Source: Apostichopus japonicus (Eukaryota > Echinodermata > Holothuroidea > Aspidochirotida > Stichopodidae). From it: a stretch of 64,000 bases of DNA. This document shows, piece after piece, positions 11,184-22,930 of this stretch. Numbering within the stretch: position 1 is the stretch's first letter; each line of letters starts with the position of its first letter. The notes under the pieces were generated by a model, which had not been told where the DNA came from, made no database searches, and saw nothing but the letters and a program-made list of their open reading frames with translations. The stretch is taken from contig NC_092583.1 in the NCBI RefSeq assembly GCF_037975245.1, forward strand, positions 1,469,764-1,533,763, written 5' to 3'. Position numbers and translations under genes: made by a program.

Positions 11184-12908
11184 GGTAACTCTCTAAATTC
11201 TTTTGTTTTATCGAACAATTTCCGGTAGGCATGCAGACATTACAAAGAAAAGGGAATCAAATCGAGGCCTCTCTTAAAGTCTCAGTACAGGTTCCAGCTT
11301 ACTGCACTAACAGTTCAGTGAAAATGACACCGCTCTATGCAATTTTCATATCAATATTCATTATTTTTATTTAGTTATCTGTCGTTAAAAATGCTGAGCT
11401 GAATAAAATTTGCCAGATTTATTAACGAGTTCGTAGATTCTACAAACTTCAATCAAAATTTGCAAGCCCGGCCCAACAGTCTGCGCCAATCAAATCTTTT
11501 TTGTTTTGTTTTAATATGACTGTTAGGCCTACAGTAGGCTTACTTTTACTTTCGTGGCTAGCCTGTCGTAGGTCTCTGCTCTTATATCTTTCACTCGGTC
11601 TTACCGAAGTAGCTTGCAAAACTGTGTCATTTCCTTCCATTACAATAAATAAACAGGTGTTTTCAGACATTTCCTCCATGGAATTTTAAAGAGTGGACGA
11701 TACGAGTATAGGACTGCATTGAAATCTTGATCGGTCCGCATGTGTAGACTATATTGTTTTCATTTGTGTAATGAACATGCTGACATGGGCGGTCGCAGTG
11801 ATTTTACGGTAAATCGTTCGGGCCATAAGGGCCGATTGCAGCAGCTTTTCTCCATTACACCCACCTGGTCAGAGTGCATTTAGAATAAAGAAACATTGAA
11901 CCTACCTCGGAAGTTTGTTTTCTGAAATTCATCAGCAAACACTTATTGAGACTTTAAAACATAACACAAGAAAGTTCCAGCGACATCTCAGCAATCTATG
12001 AATCATGCAGGGGGGTGCTCACACTGGGCGGCACCGGGCGGCTACGCCCAGCAGTTCTGAATGCCGCCCAGCACAAAAAGTATTTTAAACAGTTCCGCCC
12101 GGCACTTTTTTGATGATAATTTAACAAATTTTACCATAACCAAAATTTGGGAGAATATATGGCACAGAATATGTAAAATAGCACCACCTAAGCATACTTC
12201 ATGTTCAAAATTTGTCCAGTGGGGAGGGGGTACCCCACCCATGAGATCCCTCTCCCAGGGTGTGGATCACACTACTGCACAATCTGCCTGGCACTCAAAT
12301 ATTCCTGAGCACATCCCTGTGTATATTGTTCTCTGTCTCTCTGGGTTCAAACCCACATCCTCATATCATTTTGTAAATTCTAATTTGTTGATATTTTGTG
12401 AATTCATGTCATCATGACCACTGAGCCGAGTATGTAAATTTCACAACAGGTGCATCCTCCAGGAGACAAGGTAGTGCATCCCCCCCCCCCTCCCCTGGAG
12501 GAAGTGATTCCATTGTGTGAGAGAGATGAACATGTGCAGTCACTGATTAATCGAGGCGTATAGCATTATTTTCATGAGGCCACAAGGACACACATGAGCA
12601 TCCAACGTGTTCACACAATAGTGCGAAACACGCAGTCGGGTATGTAAACTTTTTACTTCAACATGAAGGAATTAATACCTCCGGCAGGCAAACCCAAGTT
12701 ACCAATTAAATTAGTATTCAACACGTTAACGTGTCTGCACGTTTCAGTGGTTACAATGAAAGATTTGCTATCATATACAGTATGTATATGTACCATGATA
12801 GTTTGAAATAAAGGAGTAAGCTCCTTCAAAGCAGCATTCAAGCTTTCTTGAAACTTTAGGAGTCATGCTTTAGGAGTCATGCTAATACCAATTAGACTGT
12901 ACAGTAGC
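10978..12908. other. intergenic with AT microsatellite and an unassigned repeat-like block
   Basis: (AT)n runs at about 11154-11180. A GC-rich block at 12024-12110, with recurring 'CCGCCC(A/G)GCAC' words, looks repeat-derived but has no boundaries I can fix. C tract at 12480-12495. No coding evidence. Confidence 0.45.
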
Positions 12909-13263
12909 TTAAAGGGTGTGAAGACTCGTGCAAAAAGAAACATCTAATGCCGGTAATCTGACCTAGTTTCCGGTGTAACAGAAGTGTTAGACACCACCAT
13001 CGATCCCAGAAAATACACACACACACAGCTTGCTACCGTAAGTAATTAGACACTAGTGTACAGTCAGTACATACAGCTGCGGTCAATACCCACAGCTGTG
13101 TACAAACAATACATCTCAAGTCCAGCTAAAGATAACAAGGTATCACGTTTCATTACTGTCTGCATTTTGTAGCGACACGAACAAAACGTTACTTGCAAGC
13201 AACGGAAAGTACACTTTTTCAGATGGTCACAAGCAGTTTGGGGCGAGTCTTCAATGCCTTTAA
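12909..13263 (+). mobile_element. TTAA MITE, copy 2
   Basis: Same family and orientation as the copy at 10506. It starts TTAAAGGGTGTGAAGACTCG and ends GGGGCGAGTCTTCAATGCCTTTAA. It has small internal deletions and a longer CA run near 13015. Confidence 0.85.
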
Positions 13264-15022
13264 AAGGAAATGCTGCATTCCAAGTAGCATTAGGGGTTTC
13301 TTTCAACCTCAGAAATCATGATAGGATCTGTATTTTGTACCTACGGAATACTAATAGTACTGTGGATTCAAACAAAGGATTTAGTACCATTAAAAGCAGC
13401 ATTGAGGGTTTCTTTAAAAATAACTAATACGGCTTAAGAAGCACACATACACATGTACAGAATTAATACAAAGGGTAAGCTGCTCCTTCAAAGTAGCATC
13501 GATTTGGAGTTAAATTCTTGAATTTTCAGGAAATATGCTAAGAAGCACATCTTTCATATCATATATATCAGTTAAATTTGATCAACAGTGTGTAAAAACT
13601 TGTGAGGGGAATGAAAGAGCAATTTAAGATGATTATTTATATGGAAGACTTTAGTCATGATCCAAGGGTTTTCTGTTGATTGAAAATGAGGTTCAAGGAA
13701 CATGTTTGGGTTTGTGTTATTGGAATTTACAAAAACACTGGCTTAACATTCATTAATGTTTAGGGATGGCACTGAGGAGGCAACACCTTGTCTCTTTATT
13801 ACCTCAGAGAAGAATTCCAGACATTAATAAACATTTAGGGTGAAAATCATCAATATCTTTATAGCTACTGTACAGATTATGAAACATTAATTGGACTCAA
13901 AGTTTTCTCTCTTCTTAACTTCTGCCTAAACTCACCCATTAATTATAGTTGATTTTTGCAACTGAGACCACATGCAAAGATCCACATAAAAACAGTGTGG
14001 CTTCAATACTTGCAAGTATGGTTCACATATACTATAGTATACATTTACACAAATATCCATGTATACAGTACCTCAATAAAACTGATATACAGAATATTCA
14101 ACAGCATAAGTTGTTCATACTGTAAATATGAATATGGTATACAGTTTCTTTGAAAAGCACCAGATACTTGCAAGTAGGGTTCACTTACTATGAGATACAG
14201 ATCATAGTATGTACATGTACACAAATATCCATGTGTGCAGTACAGTTATGTACAGAATATTTAACAGCATAAGTTGTTCATAAATTTGAATATGGAATAC
14301 AGAGGAAAGGCAATCAATACTTTTTGGAAACAAAAGCACCAGCAATATCGGCAGCAGTAAAGGAGAAATAAAAATATCTGATTGCTATGGAAACGATGCA
14401 GTTATGACAGTAAATCACTGAGCCTGAGGCCTGCAAGTGCACAATACAATACATACAGTATCCATCACTGTACATACAGTAGAACTTTATAAGCCACACT
14501 GTATTGTGGACATATTTGTTAACAAAGCATATCAAATAAAATTTATAGCAAATTCCATCTTCTTCACTTTAAAGTTGAATTTTCGAAATTAATGATTTGA
14601 AAACTGAAAGGTTCAGAGGTTTGGCAAAGCAAAATTTTGATCTGTAAAAATAGGGTTTTAACTTAACATTTCTGTTTAGGAGTTGATTCAAGAGGAAGGC
14701 ATGAAAATTACAGAACGTATCATTTTTTTTTGCTTTTTAATATATTTTCTACTGTACTACATGACTTTATAAAGCTGTAAGTATTGCACTATCAAAATTA
14801 ATAAAATTAACAACATCCAGTAATTAAGCACTGTCAAAATAGACCGTACATGTGCCACTGGTCAATAATATCATTTCTCACAGTTTTGTCAGGGAGATAA
14901 TTGGCCAGTATCGCATACCAAATATGCTAACATATAATGGGCAACTTGCTATACAATTAAGTGCAAAGATGTACAGTATACAGCATGGTACTTATAACCG
15001 TATACACAAGCACAATGAACAG
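13264..15022. other. intergenic, nothing recognised
   Basis: AT-rich. Two related passages at about 13999-14150 and 14167-14290 ('ACTTGCAAGTA.GGTTCAC', 'CACAAATATCCATGT', 'ACAGAATATT.AACAGCATAAG') show a degenerate local tandem duplication of about 170 bp. No coding evidence. Confidence 0.5.
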
Positions 15023-15325
15023 CAGGGGAGGGGGGGGGCAACCTTCAGCCCATGGGCCAAATCAGGCCAGAGAGAAGCTTTTAACTGGCCCGGGACTTTC
15101 TGGAATTTTCAAAAAAAAAGTAAAAAAGTAAATTAAAAAATGATGAAAATCTCAACTTAAAATTGTAAAAACATGGCACTTTTAATAGCGGGTTGTACCT
15201 GGTTGGGGGGAGGAGATGGGGGGTGGTCGTACATTGGAAAAACCTGCTTTGATGTTGGTCCAGCCCGCCAGGATACCAGACTGCATCAATTTGACCACCA
15301 TGTAAAGAAAGGTTGCTCGCCCCTG
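15023..15325. mobile_element. hAT-type MITE
   Basis: It starts CAGGGGAGGGGGGGGCAACC and ends GGTTGCTCGCCCCTG, matching the CAGGGG..GGCAACC termini common in hAT/Charlie-like elements. It is flanked by ATGAACAG (15015-15022) and ATGTACAG (15326-15333), an 8-bp duplication with one mismatch. The 303-bp interior has a poly-A patch near 15110 and no coding sequence. Confidence 0.8.
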
Positions 15326-15333
15326 ATGTACAG

Positions 15334-16435
15334 TTTAGTATTTTATAAGAGACAAAATTTATACAGTAGCCTTCAAACCTGCTCTATGTACATGTGTACA
15401 CAAATATGACCTAGAGTGAACATGCTTTGTTTGGTCTCCAATATATTAGGAGCAAATTTATATAAATCCTCAAGAGCAATATTTTATTCAATTCAGTGTC
15501 AGGTGTTCTAGATGTTGACAACTTACTTGAAAATTGGTATTTACCATCACATCTAATCTGACAATGTGTCTTTTTTGGCAAGACCCGTCCAGCAGAAGCG
15601 ATTTGTTTCTGGAAACATAGCCAGGCTACTCGGTAGTACTGCATCAACTGTATAAGTACAGTACTATACTGTACACATATGGAAGTTAGGCAAATCCAGT
15701 GTGGTCACTGCTTCAATTTCAAGCAGATACAATTACCCTGTTAACAACATCTCACTTGTACTCCTCCTTAAATTATGCATCAAAATCACAGCTATTGTCA
15801 CACAAAACCTGAAAGTAACACCAAATTCTTCACTGAATTAGAAAAAAAAAACAGATGAAGATGCTAAATCCTTCTCAGCTATTCCTGGCATCATAATAAC
15901 ACCAAGAGCTCCCCTATCTACCTTTTTTGGATGCCAAAATGAAAAAGGTTGTACTGAATCTATTATCTACTTATCTCCAGTACTGTACATACTTCTTTAA
16001 ATGGCCTATTTGAATGACAATCTAGAACTTAAGAATTTCAGCTAGAGCACATGTCTACCAGGCTACAGCAATGGATATTTTTCAATTCGGGGTATATCAG
16101 TGGAAAGCTTAAATCTCTAACTGCACAAACAATGTAAACAATGGGAATTGAGAGACTCTAATCTGCTTGAACATTCCTCTGTTGGTGGCACAAGGAACAT
16201 TGCATTAAAAAGAGAGAAGGGAAAGTTAATTTATCACCAGAAAATGGAAATGGTCAGTCCCAGTTTCAATATAACCATTGAGCTCAACTAGTTGCATATA
16301 TTTGGTAGCTAAATTCTATCAAACCTTGTAAGGTTTACTCAATATGAATGAAAAATGGTTGCATTAAATTTAAAGACAGCATTCCATAGGGGTTCTCATT
16401 TTCTCATATACTGTACACTCCATCGAAAGGGCTCT
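15334..16435. other. intergenic, nothing recognised
   Basis: No gene or bounded repeat found on either strand. Confidence 0.5.
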
Positions 16436-16810
16436 TTAAAGGCGTTGAAGACTCGCCCCAAACCGCCTGCCGCGCTCTGAAAAAGTGAACTTTCCGTTGC
16501 TTGCAAGTTGCAAGTGAAGTTTTCTGCTTGTCGCTACAAAATGCAGACAGTAATGAAATGCGATACCTTGTTATCTTTGGCTGGACCTGAGATGTCCATC
16601 GTTGTATCGTTTATACACTGTGTTGTGGGTATTGACCGCAGCTGTATGTACTGACTGTACACTAGTGTCTAATTACCGATGGTAGCAAGCTGTGTGCGTA
16701 TTTTCTGGGATCGATGGTCCTGTCTAACACTTCTGTTACACCTCATTCGAAACTAGGTCAGATTACCGGCATTAGACGTTTCTTTTTGCGCGAGTCTTCA
16801 CACCCCTTAA
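16436..16810 (-). mobile_element. TTAA MITE, copy 3 (inverted)
   Basis: Reverse orientation: it begins TTAAAGGCGTTGAAGACTCG and ends CGCGAGTCTTCACACCCCTTAA. This is the most complete interior of the four copies and includes both the 'CTGCCGCGCTC' and 'ACACTTCTGTTACACCTC' segments. Confidence 0.85.
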
Positions 16811-17045
16811 GATCCCCAGTATTTGGCCACAATTTCAACTGTACAAGTTTACTACATTTTCTAGAGGCCTTGATACGCCATATTATTCTCAGCTTTTGGA
16901 GATTTAACTAAACCAGACAATTAAATGCTTTGGTTTGAAAAACTGGTTCTCTTTTAGGGGCTGTAAAATACTCGTTGAAATTGTAGAATTTGGTGACCGT
17001 AATCTGACTCTCTAGCATGTTTAGCGGCAACACTGATGATGACCT

Positions 17046-17459
17046 TCAATTCATGCATGCAGTTGTACTGGAACTTTGTACATAATATAGTACAGTAGGT
17101 ACCCTGTACAGAGATGCCTTGTGGAGGTTTGGCTTGGGGAGCAAAGCCAAATCTAGTCTGCGCCTGGTTCCGCGCAAATCTCCTGCCCAATGTGCTGCTA
17201 CTGAATATTCTTCACGGCCCAGTGACCGCAGTACTTCACTTGGCAAGTTAATGAGGCAGCCCTGGGTTGGGTCTACGAACACGTAACAATAAGCTTTCTT
17301 AGCAACAAGAAAGAGTGACATAAATTTATGAATAGGAGCTTACTTACACAGTCCGTCGCAACTTATCAATGGTCTATTGTTCACATTCTTTGTGCCTTGG
17401 TTTATTGCCGTACAATTGGTCTCGGTATCATTTCCCCTTCCACAATACTGACATCCCAT
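17046..17459 (-). CDS. possible small two-exon gene of unknown function
   Basis: A minus-strand ATG at 17459 opens an exon (17348-17459) with a zinc-knuckle-like start, MGCQYCGRGNDTETNC (CX2CX4DX4C, Asp where a knuckle has His). It ends at a strong donor, CTGT|GTAAGTAAG. An acceptor candidate, TAAGAAAG|CTTATT, opens a second exon (17046-17293). The join keeps frame and gives 119 residues, including 'YCYVFVDPTQGCLINLPSEV'. I do not recognise the protein. The second half becomes Arg- and Leu-rich and may be non-coding, with a small hairpin at about 17127-17150. The splice pairing is inferred only from site consensus and phase, and the locus may be a relic. Confidence 0.25.
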
Positions 17460-17624
17460 GAGTGTAGCCTAACCACACTGAACTCAATGGAAAAATCTAG
17501 CCTAACTATAGTGCACAGGCTTTGTGAATGTAAAAGTGCCATTCACGGTAAATGATGAGCGTTCCTAACTCCCAACCTACTTGCAAGGGTAAGGTCAATG
17601 ACTACTCTCGCACACTACAAGGTG

Positions 17625-18336
17625 TCATGCGGCCCAGCGCGGGAAGATCGCTGTTGTATTGAATTTTATAATCAGCATCACAGGAAATGTTTTGAACCAC
17701 TTATTGTATTCCACATTTATTTTTGGTAGCACATATATGACCGGTGTGCGGATCTTGTGGCTATATGGTGACAAGTACTCGAAGGTGCTTTTATCGATCT
17801 CTTTTGCAGAGAACATATCAATTTGTGTTTCCTGGACTAAAATTTTAGTTTGAAACGTCATATCACTTTTTAACTTTTGGTGGTGACTAGCTAATTGCCT
17901 TTCAATTTCGGCTTGATAGTCTGAGTGATTCATTAAAGCAATGCCTCTACCTTTATCGAAGGGTTTGACAATAATAGAGCGGTCGTTTTTAATTGAATTT
18001 AGTGCAAAACGTTCCGCCTTATGCGTGTTGCTATTGGCGTTTCGGATAGTAACACTTGCCATTTCGGTTTGTGTTGCTTCCAGATAGTCCTCTAGGTTTT
18101 TACTAAAAGTCATGTTAGGTGACCATGTGGGGGGTAGACGGAATTTTGTAATCCCTTTTTGCATTTTATTCTGCATGATGAAGCGGATTCTCATTTTTCT
18201 TTTAAGGTCTTTTAATGACATGAGAAGATCACTTCGTTTAGGTTTTACTGGAGTTGCTATGAACTTCAGACCCTTTCCCAACGTAATAAACTCTATATTG
18301 GACATGTTTCTGTCTGAAAAACAGTCATAAAAAGTA
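17625..18336 (-). pseudogene. Penelope-like reverse transcriptase, N-terminal fragment
   Basis: An open frame of about 235 codons continues upstream of the ATG at 18305. It carries the N-terminal signature of Penelope/Neptune-type retroelements: 'LGKGLKFIATP', then 'LKRKMRIRF', 'PPTWSPNMTFSKNLEDYLEA', 'LNSIKNDRSIIVKPFDKGRG', 'YQAEIERQL' and finally 'VIYVLPKINVEYNKWFKTFP', where the family has LPKIHK. The frame stops soon after, before the palm-domain catalytic residues, and no GIY-YIG endonuclease follows. This is a truncated, inactive copy. The high similarity over a long open frame suggests it is not very old. Confidence 0.85.
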
Positions 18337-18339
18337 GTT

Positions 18340-20596
18340 AAGTAAAATTAGATGAAGCTCGTCGCCTTTTGCCAAGTTACCAGTGTGTGGGCACCATTCT
18401 CGATTGAAACATTACACTTACCTGTAGTGTAATGGTTCGGTCCAATGTCATTGCGCAAGCGCAATGACATCACGTCGTTAGAAAAAAAGTTGGCGATTTT
18501 TACGACAAAAACATTTTTTCCCCTGAAAGATCTGTATGCACGCTGGTTCCAGTCAGTTTTAAACGTGTTTCTGGATATACTCTGATAACATCAATTGTAT
18601 TTGATGGTATTTTAAACCTGTTGTCTTGAGTTGTCTTGAGTTGTCGTGAGTTGACGCTAATTAGTGTGACCCGCTGGCAGTGCCGATGGCTGAATGACAC
18701 GGCCCTTGTATACATAAGGATGTCCCTGTGGAACTGTACCAATATAACAATAGCCAAAGGCTCTTAACTTAAGATCAATGTTAGACATGGCCATAGTATA
18801 TGTCCTAGGCTAACTTAGTCTAACTTTTGAGAAACTTAAGCTACTTATATAGCCTAGGCCATAGGCCTAACTGAGCGCTAGTTAGGTCGGGCCTAAGCTA
18901 GGCTACTATATGCTACTAGTACTGTAACAGTGAAAGTGTAAGGACGTCCCGTATTGCTACCTTCGAACAATCATGCCATGTTATCTTTTAGAGTATTGGT
19001 TATCTAACAAGGTCCGAATCGTTCCCTATATTGGATAAGACTTACCGGTGGAGTTCTTTCAGTAGGCCATCTTAATATTTGTTAACGTAAGCGCTTTGCC
19101 AATAGTACTATAATTAGTAGCTGCCTCACTCAAAGTCCAAACTTCCAGTCTTCTCCTCGGGATGCCGCAGCTTCACAAGTCCCTATAGAAACAAGCAGAC
19201 AGCATCACCCGTTTATTGCCGGATGAGCAGTTACGTATAATAATAGGAAGTACAATGTAACGTGATTTGCAGACAAAATGAACATAAATGGTAAAATGTG
19301 ACGTTAAACTTGACCAAGTCATTTTCATGCTAGCAACATGCTGCAAGAGCAGTATCTTTTGTAGGTAGAGGCGGGGGCTCCCTTTCAGAACAAAATGTTT
19401 TATCCTGCTCATATAAGAACTATATTATTATTGTCCGCACCTATTAATAAAGCACATTCTTATACATATATTTATTAATTTACCTTTTGACAGAAGGGAA
19501 AAACTTGGTTAGCATTAGCAAGAGGGCAAATCTCCCCCGAGGCCCTTAAAAGCAAAACGATTGTTAACAAATAGCAAACACTTTAGGAAATAAAGAACAA
19601 CAGAACTAAAACAAGAGGGGAAATGTAGCAGAAAATAAAAATTATCAACCAAAATGGGGCGAGGGCGAACTAACACTTTACTGAGATGCTGAAACATTAA
19701 AATAAAACGAAATGAATAATATACTTTCCTTGTGGGTCTAGCCGTGAGTTTCTTTTTAAAATGAGGGCCTACTTAGCCTATATTTGAGGATGTTATTACT
19801 TCGGGAGACGTAGAAAAGCCTTTGTGATGCTGTTGAAAGTTACAAGTTCTGGAAGAACATGTACGTATCTTCCAACTTTCCTCGCCAAAATCGGAAGATT
19901 TACAATTTTCCATTGCCAAATAATCAGCACTGGTATAACAAAACTGAAACATTTTTAGGTCTTGACGCGTCACCTCTGCAATTGAAATGGGATCCTAGTA
20001 TTCAAATTAGGGGTCGCTATCCCTTTTATGGCTCGAAAAATGTTTGGGAGGGCTGTCAAACAAATTAGGGCTTGCCAAACTAATCAAAAGAATATAGACC
20101 ATGGATGGGCTACTTCTTGTAGGAAGAAACCTAATTTTCAAATTCCTTAGCCCACACCTGTTATCTACACGCTACCAAGTTCGTAGGTAGTTTTGATGGT
20201 AGTTTTTTGAAACATCCAAATAACAATGTTGCCCAGTTCAAAAAACTGCACTATCATTAAACAGATATTATCATTAACAATAATCATTTAATTATAGTGC
20301 GCCCTCTCTTTTATTCTACCGCTTGAACTACCATACTACCACTATCTGCAAGGACAGGAATATTTGTTTGCGGTATGAAGAAAAAAATAATATACAGAAT
20401 TTGGTCTGCATGATACATGCCGCCAATATTTTTTTCATTCAGATACGTGGAGCTTTTACCACTGACTGGCTGGAACCGCTTCCTACGGGGAGGGGTATGG
20501 GGTCTATGAATTATGGTTTCATGCAATGTCTTAATATGTTCAATTTTACAACATTTCTTGCATACTCGGCTAATATCTACTTAAATATCTACGCTA
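18340..20596. other. intergenic, nothing recognised
   Basis: No conserved coding block. A GTTGTCTTGA unit is repeated about three times at 18619-18652, and TAGGC-rich patches lie at 18805-18905. A palindromic spot lies near 18448-18470 ('CATTGCGCAAGCGCAATGACAT'). Confidence 0.5.
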
Positions 20597-20685
<89 letters not shown>

Positions 20686-20692
20686 TATATAT
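20597..20692. repeat. (AT)n microsatellite at a SINE tail
   Basis: About 95 bp of nearly pure AT adjoin the 3' end of the minus-strand SINE at 20693. The array probably grew from the element's A/T-rich tail. Confidence 0.9.
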
Positions 20693-20880
20693 AACTGAAA
20701 TCGTAATGAGTTGGAAAATCCAGAACAGTGAAAAAATTTCCACCCTCCACCGGGATTCGAATCCGGGCCTCCTGCTTTATATGCGGACACCCTAACCATT
20801 AGGCTATAGACGCTGATTGTATGTCCAGAGGATCGAAACCGGTAAGGAAGGTGGTAGTTCCACTCTAGGCGTTTGTCACC
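20693..20880 (-). mobile_element. tRNA-derived SINE, family 1, copy 1
   Basis: On the minus strand there is an A box TAGCCTAATGG (20796-20806) and a B box GGATTCGAATCCC (20752-20764), spaced as in a tRNA. A conserved body follows, 'TTCACTGTTCTGGATTTTCC' then 'AACTCATTACGATTTCAG', and an AT tail. Upstream of the A box, 'GGTTTCGATCCTCTGGACA' resembles a second T-arm, so the head may be a tRNA dimer. Related copy at 22757. Confidence 0.8.
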
Positions 20881-21757
20881 TGTATCGAACAATAATAATT
20901 CTGGTTTGGTGACATATTTGCCTTGCTCTAGAGATAAAAAAATGATGCTAACCAACTCGAAAACATCTGTGATTCCTAAAACCGGATCTCGAAAGAGGTA
21001 CTTTGAACAAATTTTTATTAATGAAATGGAGGTAAACGACAAAGGCAAATGACTGTATCTATAATTGAAATCGTCGTGAGTTATATAAAATTTCCTGATT
21101 CACAGTTAACTAATATATTAATAACACTGTTATGCAGTGTTGGTTGGTCAGGTTTGGAAATATATTGTCGATATTTGTAGAAGAATAAGAAGTGATTCTT
21201 TTAAATTAGGTCTCCGATAAAGGACATGGAATATGACTAGAGACAGTCCGGAGAGTAATACAATACTCAGGCTAAGTTCATCAACAATTTTTGGCAGACA
21301 TAGCTTATTTCCGCAGTCATGAAATGAGGGCGCTATCTCAGTTCTCCGCAGAAGTATAACAAGATCGATTATAACTGAACATAAATTGTTTGACTCGGCA
21401 TTCTCTCTCTTTTTCAACATATATGGGAAAGAATTGAAATTGAGAAAGAAATTGTTAAAATAAAAAATAAACAACGAATGTCGAAAATGTTTTTTCTTGG
21501 ACTAACTTGAAGCAACTATGTATAAGGTGTCTACAATTTAAAGCCGACTCATCACTGCCATTGTATTCTGAGACATGTATACTTCCATGATATTATTTCA
21601 CACATTTACTGGAAAAAAAATTGCAACGCATGCCCGAAGTTAGGGAATTTTCCTCTCCCCCCTCCCCCTCCCCCACTTCCTCCTATCATTTCACTCTGCT
21701 GAATCTGAGGGAAAAGTAAACCACAGAGAAACTATCAGAGAGATCGAGAAAATCAGG
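20881..21757. other. intergenic, nothing recognised
   Basis: Contains a short remnant of the SINE 3' body at about 21057-21080 ('AATTGAAATCGTCGTGAGTT') and a C/T-rich patch at 21655-21682. No gene seen. Confidence 0.5.
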
Positions 21758-22096
21758 TTAAAGGGTGTGAAGACTCGCACAAAAAGAAACGTCTAATGCC
21801 GGTAATCTGACCTAGTTTCGAATGAGGTGTAACAGAAGTCCCAGAAAATACACACAGCTTTCTATGCATCGGTAATTAGACACTATAGTGTACAGTCAGT
21901 ACATACAGCAGTGCGGTCAATACCCACAGCACAGTGTACAAACAATACAGCGATGGACATCTCAGGTCCAGCTAAATATAACAAGGTATCACGTTTCATT
22001 ACTGTACTGTCTGCATTTTGTAGCGACACGAACAAAACATCACTTGCAAGCAACGATGGCTGCACGCGGTTTGGGGCGAGTCTTCAATGCCTTTAA
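21758..22096 (+). mobile_element. TTAA MITE, copy 4
   Basis: Starts TTAAAGGGTGTGAAGACTCG and ends GGGGCGAGTCTTCAATGCCTTTAA. The interior lacks the 'GTGTTAGACACCACCATCG' segment found in copies 1-3, so it is a deletion derivative. Confidence 0.85.
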
Positions 22097-22756
22097 CGGA
22101 AGACTAGCAAATACTTTCAGATCATGGAAGCGTTTACAGAAAAGTCACAAACCAACTGAAGTAAAGAGGAGCTTAAGCTGAATTTACTGCATGGGAGGCA
22201 TGCCCCAGCCCCAGCAAGACCACCCTCCCGGGAGTACTCAGCCGAAGAAAACGAAACTTCTCTTCCCGGTGGCTGGACTGTTAACCGGAGGAAAACTTTA
22301 CTTCCGGAGTTTGACTTACAAGCCCACTTTAGCCACCGGGTTCCTAAACTAGGGGCCCCTTCCCTCCGCAAGAGCCGAAGCCTCCTCCCAGTTAGAAAGT
22401 CGAACTTATTTAGGGAGGATTTTTAAATTATTCTTAGCGAAAATCTTATTAATTAGATACTTGAGTAGAAGATTCTTAATAAGGGTTGAAGGAGAATTTT
22501 TTTTTTTTTGCATATGTTTTTGTGGTTGAAGCAATAAATTGTGTGACTCGATACAATATAACATGATCCACCAGCAAACTGGAGTAACAATGTTTATGAT
22601 ATAAAAGCTTATTTAACAAGCAGGGGTGTGAGGGGGGGGGGGAGGTATAGTGATGGGATCGGGTGCACAAAGCTTTCATGTTCGAAAGACTTTTCCAAAA
22701 GAACATTATTCATGCATCGGAGCCAAAAGGATGCTTCGGGTTAATTAATCAGTCAA
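22097..22756. other. intergenic, nothing recognised
   Basis: A GC-rich stretch at 22200-22390 has imperfect inverted words ('CTTCCCGG', 'CCGGAGG') but no recognised protein. T tract at 22497-22509 and G tract at 22631-22641. Confidence 0.45.
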
Positions 22757-22930
22757 TATATATTTGAAATTATAATGAGTTGGAAAACCCAGAACAGTGA
22801 AAAAAAAAACTTACAGCCTCCTCCGGGATTTGAAACCGGGCGTCGGGGCTTTGTATGAGGACACCTTCACCAACTAGGCCATGGACACTAATTGACTGTC
22901 CAGAGGTTCGAAACCATTCCACTGTAGGCT
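22757..22930 (-). mobile_element. tRNA-derived SINE, family 1, copy 2
   Basis: Same body as copy 1 ('TTCACTGTTCTGGGTTTTCC', 'AACTCATTATAATTTC'), with an A-box-like TGGCCTAGTTGG and a B-box-like GGTTTCAAATCCC on the minus strand. A second T-arm-like block, GGTTTCGAACCTCTGGACA, again precedes the A box. Confidence 0.75.

Noticed and set aside
17046-17321. Thioesterase-like reading of YVFVDPTQGCLINLPSEV
   Set aside because: The resemblance to 4HBT thioesterases is limited to one short strand and no hot-dog core precedes it, so I left the function unassigned.
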